Source: Candidatus Leptofilum proximum
GTDB taxonomy: Bacteria > Chloroflexota > Anaerolineae > Promineifilales > Promineifilaceae
DNA: 64,000 nt
Direction of reading: 5' to 3'
NCBI GenBank assembly: GCA_016710325.1
Contig: JADJXK010000001.1
Location: forward strand, 620,001-684,000
The notes below the pieces were generated by a model, which was given only the letters and a program-made list of their open reading frames with translations, did not search any database and was not told the DNA's origin. The position numbers and the translations under genes are program-made. Below, one piece after another: positions 59,562-64,000 of the stretch (position 1 is the stretch's first letter; each line of letters opens with the position of its first letter).

Positions 59562-61659
59562 TTTTATCTCCAACCAGCCAACAGGCCGCGTAATGTCCGG
59601 GTTTCTTCTCGATAAATGGCGGCTCTTCTACCGCACATTGGTCAACGGCAATGGGGCAGCGCGTATGGAAACGGCAGCCGGAGGGTGGATTGAGCGGGCT
59701 GGGCACGTCCCCTTTGAGGATGATGCGTTCCTTTTTCCGGTTGGGATCCGGCAGGGGAACGGCCGAAAGCAGCGATTGCGTGTAAGGATGCAAGGGAGCG
59801 CGATACAAATCATCCCGGGCTGCCAGCTCCACCATTTTGCCCAAATACATAATCGCCACCCGGTCCGAAACATGCTCCACCACCGAGAGATCGTGGGCGA
59901 CAAACAGGTACGTCAGGTCAAATTCATCCTGCAGATCATTAAGCAAGTTCAAAACCTGCGATTGAATCGAGACGTCGAGCGCCGATACGGGTTCGTCACA
60001 CACAATGAATTTGGGCTGTAGGGCCAGGGCACGGGCGATGCCGATGCGCTGCCGTTGGCCGCCGGAAAATTCGTGCGGATAGCGCAGGGCATGATAATCT
60101 TCCAGGCCAACTTTGCGCAGCATCTCGATGACAATGTCTTTCCGTTCACGCGGCTGGCCGATGTTGTGAATGTTGAGGCCGTCGGCCACGGATTGGCCAA
60201 TTTGCTTGCGCGGGTTTAACGAAGCGTAAGGGTCTTGCAGGACGATCTGCATGTCGCGGCGTAAGGCTGTCAGTTCCCGTTGGTTCATGTTAAAGACGTC
60301 TTTGCCATCGAAGGAGACAGAACCGCTGGTGGGTTGGGTCAGCCGCAGGATGGTACGCCCCAGGGTCGATTTGCCGCAGCCCGATTCACCAACCATGCCC
60401 AGCGTTTCACCGGCTTTGATGGAAAACGTGACGTCGTCCACGGCTTTGACGTGCCCCACAACGCGCTTGAGCACACCGCCGCGCACGGGATAATATTTGA
60501 CCAGGTTATGGACGTGAATCAGTTCTTTGGCAGAGTCCAACCCTGTCTTGCGTGGCGTTGATTCGCCAACTGATTGGGTGGCAGCAGCCTGTCCTGTACT
60601 TATCAAAGGTGCCGTTCCCACTCGACTTGCTCCATTTTCTTTTCCGGCCAGCGGGGCCACATGATCACCATCGCTCTGGTACAGCCAGCATTGGGCTTCC
60701 TGTTCAGGGCCAACGGGTAGGAGTGCAGGCTCTTTATGCCAGCAAATATCCAGCCCAAACTCGGTCCGGGCTTTACAGCGCGGGGCAAAATGGCAGCCCG
60801 GCGGCAAATCCACCAGATTGGGCACGGAGCCAGGAATGGCGTCCAGCCGGTTTTTGACAGAACCCATAACGGGAATGGAATCCAGCAGCCCTTGTGTGTA
60901 TGGATGTTTGGGTTGGGCAAACAGGGTTTTTACCGGTGCCTGCTCCACAATTTGGCCAGCATACATCACGGCAACCCGGTCGGCCATTTCAGCAATAACG
61001 CCTAGATCGTGGGTGATGAGGATGACGGCCGTCTCCAACTTCTCCTTCAAATTTTGCATCAAATCCAAAATCTGGGCCTGAATCGTCACATCCAGCGCTG
61101 TTGTTGGCTCATCGGCAATGAGCAGTTGGGGCGAGCGCGCCAGCCCCATGGCAATCATCACCCGCTGCGCCTGCCCGCCGGACATTTCATGCGGATACGC
61201 TTTGACCTTCTCTTCTGGGTCCGGGATGCCCACCAAGCGGAACATCTGTGTAGTACGCCCGGCAATTTGGGCCTCATCCATCTTCGAATGCAGCTTAAAT
61301 ACTTCGGCCACCTGGTCCCCGGTTGTGTGCACCGGGTTCAGACTGCTCTGCGGCTGCTGAAAGATCATCGAAATGGCGTCTCCCCTGATCTTTACCATTT
61401 GATTCTCGGGCAAGGAATGGATAGGCCTGCCGTCCAGCAAAATCTCCCCCGACACAATCCGTCCCGGCGGGCCAACCAGGCGCATAATCGACAGTGACGT
61501 CACGCTTTTGCCCGAGCCCGATTCACCAACCAATCCCAAAGCCTCGCCTCTGTTCACGTGAAAGTTAACGCCATCAACAGCTTTAACAATGCCATCTTCC
61601 GTATAAAAATAGGTTTTTAACCCTTTTACCTGTAAAAGCGGTTGTTTTCCTTCGTCCAT
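59548..61659 (-). CDS. Fused dipeptide/oligopeptide-type ABC transporter ATPase (DppD-DppF fusion)
   Basis: 703 residues with two complete ABC domains. Copy 1: LVGESGSGKSVTSL Walker A, HEMSGGQAQRVMIAMGLARS signature, ADEPTTALD Walker B. Copy 2 (from ~385): VGESGCGKSTLGRT, PHEFSGGQRQRIGIARALAL, CDEPVSALD. Each has the C-terminal oligopeptide extension with Cys clusters (LPPGCHFAPRC, NPPSGCRFHTRCPIA) that in OppD/F hold an Fe-S cluster. It powers import through the two permeases encoded upstream. One fused gene replaces the usual two. Confidence 0.93.
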   Translation of the reverse strand: MDEGKQPLLQVKGLKTYFYTEDGIVKAVDGVNFHVNRGEALGLVGESGSGKSVTSLSIMRLVGPPGRIVSGEILLDGRPIHSLPENQMVKIRGDAISMIFQQPQSSLNPVHTTGDQVAEVFKLHSKMDEAQIAGRTTQMFRLVGIPDPEEKVKAYPHEMSGGQAQRVMIAMGLARSPQLLIADEPTTALDVTIQAQILDLMQNLKEKLETAVILITHDLGVIAEMADRVAVMYAGQIVEQAPVKTLFAQPKHPYTQGLLDSIPVMGSVKNRLDAIPGSVPNLVDLPPGCHFAPRCKARTEFGLDICWHKEPALLPVGPEQEAQCWLYQSDGDHVAPLAGKENGASRVGTAPLISTGQAAATQSVGESTPRKTGLDSAKELIHVHNLVKYYPVRGGVLKRVVGHVKAVDDVTFSIKAGETLGMVGESGCGKSTLGRTILRLTQPTSGSVSFDGKDVFNMNQRELTALRRDMQIVLQDPYASLNPRKQIGQSVADGLNIHNIGQPRERKDIVIEMLRKVGLEDYHALRYPHEFSGGQRQRIGIARALALQPKFIVCDEPVSALDVSIQSQVLNLLNDLQDEFDLTYLFVAHDLSVVEHVSDRVAIMYLGKMVELAARDDLYRAPLHPYTQSLLSAVPLPDPNRKKERIILKGDVPSPLNPPSGCRFHTRCPIAVDQCAVEEPPFIEKKPGHYAACWLVGDKNEAF

Positions 61660-61721
61660 TTTTCACCACCTATGGGCAATTGGCAAAATGTATGGTTTCG
61701 CCACTATTAGCACCGTTTTCT

Positions 61722-62645
61722 CTACAGCTTGCCAGACAAATACGGATCCAGCGCATCACGCACGCCGTCGCCTAAGAAGTTCACGGCCATGACCATCAAA
61801 AAGATGGCTGCGCCAGGCACCAAAGACATCCACGGGGCCAGCTGCAAGTAACGGTTGCCGACGGCCACCATGCTGCCCCAACTGGCGGTGGGCGGTTGGA
61901 TACCCAATCCTAAAAAGCTCAACGTTGCTTCAGCCAGGATAATGCCGCCGATGCTTAAAGAAGCGATCACGATGATGGGTGCGGTGACATTGGGCAAGAT
62001 ATCTTGAAAGAGAATCATGACAGTCGATTTGCCTAAGGACCGGGAAGCCAACACATACTCGCGTTCCGCTACTGAGAGCGTTTCGCTGTAAACGATGCGT
62101 GCATAGCGAGCCACCCCCACAACACCAATGGCAATAAGCGCGTTTATCAGACTGGGACCTAATAGACCAGCGATAACGATCATCAACAGGATGGATGGAA
62201 TGGAAAGCAGCGCGTCCATCACCCGCATAATGATCGTTTCGGCAAATCCCCGCACCGTGCCGGCAATCAGGCCCAGGGTCACACCAATTGTGGACGAGAT
62301 GAGCAGCGGAATGATGGCGGCAAAGATAGAAACACGCCCACCATACAGGATGCGCGTAAACATATCTCGCCCCAGGTCATCTGTGCCTAGCCAATGTTCG
62401 ACGCTGGGAGGTTGGCGTACGGCCGTATAATCTTGCACAATCGGATCATAAGGTGACAGAAGGGGCGCAAAAATGGACCCGATCAGAAAAAGCAAAACAA
62501 GAATAGCACCAATGCGGGGCAGCGTGCGCTTAAACAGGCGACGCAGAAAATAGCGAAACCCGGTCCGGCTGCTTTTGGCCGGTACAGCCACCTTGGCTAA
62601 TTCTGGTGATGGATCACCTGGATTATTTAATGGTTGCGCGGTCAT
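61722..62645 (-). CDS. ABC transporter permease (DppC/OppC type)
   Basis: 307 residues. A cytosolic N-terminus then about six helices and the binding-protein-dependent transport signature (EYVLASRSLGKS, ending the EAA loop). The GSIFAPLLSPYDPI opening and HWLGTDDLGRDMFTRILYGGRVS are typical of DppC. Partner of the DppB-type permease encoded 25 nt upstream. Confidence 0.92.
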   Translation of the reverse strand: MTAQPLNNPGDPSPELAKVAVPAKSSRTGFRYFLRRLFKRTLPRIGAILVLLFLIGSIFAPLLSPYDPIVQDYTAVRQPPSVEHWLGTDDLGRDMFTRILYGGRVSIFAAIIPLLISSTIGVTLGLIAGTVRGFAETIIMRVMDALLSIPSILLMIVIAGLLGPSLINALIAIGVVGVARYARIVYSETLSVAEREYVLASRSLGKSTVMILFQDILPNVTAPIIVIASLSIGGIILAEATLSFLGLGIQPPTASWGSMVAVGNRYLQLAPWMSLVPGAAIFLMVMAVNFLGDGVRDALDPYLSGKL

Positions 62646-62669
62646 TTTTTCCTCTCTTTACCCCATCAC

Positions 62670-63626
62670 TCATGAAATACGAATGCGGGGGTCTAACACA
62701 CCGTATAGCAAATCAACGAATAAATTGACCAACAAATAGCTGAGCGTGATGACCAGCACCACCCCCTGTACTACCGGGAAATCGCGGATGAAGATAGCAT
62801 CGAGGCCCAGCCGGCCCATCCCAGGCAGGGAAAAAATCTGTTCAATGACAACTGCACCGCCTAGTAAAGCGCCAAATTGCAGGCCAATGATGGTCAACAC
62901 CGGCAGCATGGCATTACGGAAGGCGTGGTTGAAAATGACACGCCGTTCTAGAGCCCCTTTGGCCCTGGCCGTGCGAATGTAATCCTGGTGCATCACTTCC
63001 AACATGCCGGAGCGCGTCATGCGCATTACTGAAGCCATCAAGGCAATCCCCAACGTGATCACCGGCAGGACCATTTTTGTTAAATTGTCCTGCAAATCTT
63101 CGCTGATCCGGGTGAAGCCATTGGAGGGCAGCCAGCCTAATTTGACCGAAAAGAAGTAGATGAGCAGCAGCGCCACCCAGAAATTAGGGGCAGAAATACC
63201 GCCAATGGCTAAACTCGTGCCGAGCAGGTCTCCTAATGAATTGGGTTTAAGGGCGGAATAGATACCAACTGGTATGGCAATGATAAGGGCAAAAGCCATA
63301 GCCAGTAAGGTCAATTCGATAGAAACAGAAAATGCGCTTTTTAACATATCACTGACCTGACGGCTGCCGCGGATAGAGGTGCCCAAATCACCCTGCAAGG
63401 CATTAATCAACCAATCGCCATACTGCACGATTAACGGCCGATCCAGCCCCAGTTCATGGCGCAAGATGTCTAGCTGCTCTTCCGTTAAGCCTTGCGTTTG
63501 CTCAACGTCAACCAGAAGATAAATGGGATCGCCAGGTGCCAGAAACATCAATGTAAAGACAATGAAGGTCACAATTAGCAGGACCGGGATTGTAGCCAAC
63601 AGCCGTCGGATAACATATTGAGTCAT
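62670..63626 (-). CDS. ABC transporter permease (DppB/OppB type)
   Basis: 318 residues. MTQYVIRRLLATIPVLLIVTFIVF opening, SLLAMAFALIIAIPVGIYSAL, and the EAA-type loop HQDYIRTARAKGALERRVIFNHAFRNA are standard for DppB. AAGGTG RBS before ATG 63626. It forms the pore with the DppC partner. A stem-loop separates it from the binding-protein gene. Confidence 0.93.
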   Translation of the reverse strand: MTQYVIRRLLATIPVLLIVTFIVFTLMFLAPGDPIYLLVDVEQTQGLTEEQLDILRHELGLDRPLIVQYGDWLINALQGDLGTSIRGSRQVSDMLKSAFSVSIELTLLAMAFALIIAIPVGIYSALKPNSLGDLLGTSLAIGGISAPNFWVALLLIYFFSVKLGWLPSNGFTRISEDLQDNLTKMVLPVITLGIALMASVMRMTRSGMLEVMHQDYIRTARAKGALERRVIFNHAFRNAMLPVLTIIGLQFGALLGGAVVIEQIFSLPGMGRLGLDAIFIRDFPVVQGVVLVITLSYLLVNLFVDLLYGVLDPRIRIS

Positions 63627-63730
63627 TGAATCACCTTTCCCTTTAAAGCTGTGGCTGCATTTCCGTTTGCTTTCCAGGCCATGCAGTTGAGCGGTTCGGT
63701 GGGAGAACGGACCACAGCATATTTCTTGAG

Positions 63731-63767
63731 AAAAGAGCGGCCGGCAAAACGATAATCCCGGCCGCTC
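63731..63767 (-). terminator. Intra-operon attenuator/terminator after the binding-protein gene
   Basis: GAGCGGCCGG (63735-63744) and CCGGCCGCTC (63758-63767) form a 10-bp stem. On the minus strand it is followed by TTTTCTC. Such stems let the binding protein be made in excess over the permease. Confidence 0.7.
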
Positions 63768-63790
63768 AGATCAAGTCTGCCGCTTAAGTG

Positions 63791-64000
63791 CTAATTGCTA
63801 TTCGGTTGCAAATAGAGGTAATTATAGCCACCAACAAATGTTGTGTTGTAATCACCCAATTTATCAGAATTCCAGGCGTAAAGTGTTTCCTGGAACACGT
63901 AGGGGACAACAACAAAAGCTTCCATCTCCATCACGTTGGCCTCGTGGAGGATGGCAATTCGTTCATCCGTATCAAAAGTGGCGACGGATTGCGCTAGCAA
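63791..64000 (-). CDS. Extracellular solute-binding protein of the same ABC transporter (C-terminal end only)
   Basis: 69 residues at the window edge; the gene continues beyond it. DTDERIAILHEANVMEMEAFVVVPYVFQETLYAWNSDKLGDY is the typical end of SBP_bac_5 (peptide/nickel/oligosaccharide-binding) proteins, including the VPYVFQ segment near the last strand. It heads the operon with DppB, DppC and DppDF, and the sulfated-glycan genes downstream suggest a sugar rather than a peptide ligand; the identity is inferred. Confidence 0.8.
   Translation of the reverse strand: MLAQSVATFDTDERIAILHEANVMEMEAFVVVPYVFQETLYAWNSDKLGDYNTTFVGGYNYLYLQPNSN

Overview
The window looks like a chromosomal segment of a Chloroflexota bacterium, most likely an Anaerolineae/Ardenticatenia-type filamentous lineage. 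The pointers are indirect: moderately high GC, many very large STAND/SARP/TPR regulators, a secreted-protein tail ending in the Chloroflexota-style YLPxxxK sequence, TIR and effector-associated domains, membrane glycosyltransferases, and a sulfatase/GH3 locus beside a peptide-type ABC transporter. No rRNA or CRISPR array was seen. There is one tRNA (Pro, CGG). The palindrome ACGGCCGT occurs about 105 times by hand count, where base composition would predict one or two, so it is a highly iterated palindrome comparable in kind to cyanobacterial HIP1. It is absent or rare in a few genes that may be recent arrivals.

Layout. 1-2.1 kb: end of a TPR regulator, a decayed glycosidase, a 90-bp MITE-like element, and a MarR regulator with a clear promoter and operator. 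2.1-4.6 kb: secreted GH13/CBM20 amylase. 4.7-13.7 kb: small membrane proteins, an alpha/beta hydrolase with a winged-helix regulator, a MalT/SARP-like giant regulator, a D-cysteine desulfhydrase-like enzyme, a squalene-cyclase-fold protein and a tandem GNAT protein. 13.9-17.3 kb: glycosyltransferase plus glycosidase-like operon. 17.7-19.7 kb: Etf:menaquinone oxidoreductase-like Fe-S membrane protein. 19.8-24.0 kb: accessory block with a TumE-type toxin/antitoxin pair, a lipoprotein, and a TIR-EAD gene directly followed by a HEAT-repeat membrane protein. 24.2-28.1 kb: 2-oxoacid dehydrogenase E1 (frameshifted) and E2. 28.3-34.0 kb: two MFS exporters, a beta-lactamase-fold protein and an ART-like protein. 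34.4-36.9 kb: EAD-STAND-TPR protein (frameshifted). 37.1-42.7 kb: ModA, a two-hairpin kissing-loop element, arylamine N-acetyltransferase, 2H phosphoesterase, GNAT, MenH-like hydrolase, and a DCC thiol-oxidoreductase with an in-frame TGA at its second redox Cys. 42.8-45.9 kb: second glycosyltransferase and an alkyltransferase-like protein. 45.9-47.5 kb: IS remnant that cut an aldo/keto reductase, next to tRNA-Pro. 48.2-52.3 kb: SARP-cyclase-STAND-TPR giant. 52.3-64 kb (minus strand): a sulfated-glycan locus with binding protein, DppB, DppC, fused DppDF, hydrolase, two Cys-type sulfatases, GH3 and the sulfatase-maturating enzyme.

The best leads for something new are: (1) the TIR-EAD plus HEAT-membrane pair, whose EAD resembles the one on the STAND protein 13 kb away; (2) the possible selenocysteine DCC protein with a hairpin at SECIS distance; (3) the 124-nt interlocked hairpin element at 37927-38050; (4) the ACGGCCGT palindrome; (5) a uniform pattern of TATAAT-like boxes 6-8 nt from the start codon, implying leaderless mRNAs; and (6) word-like dispersed repeats inserted in frame into both membrane glycosyltransferases.
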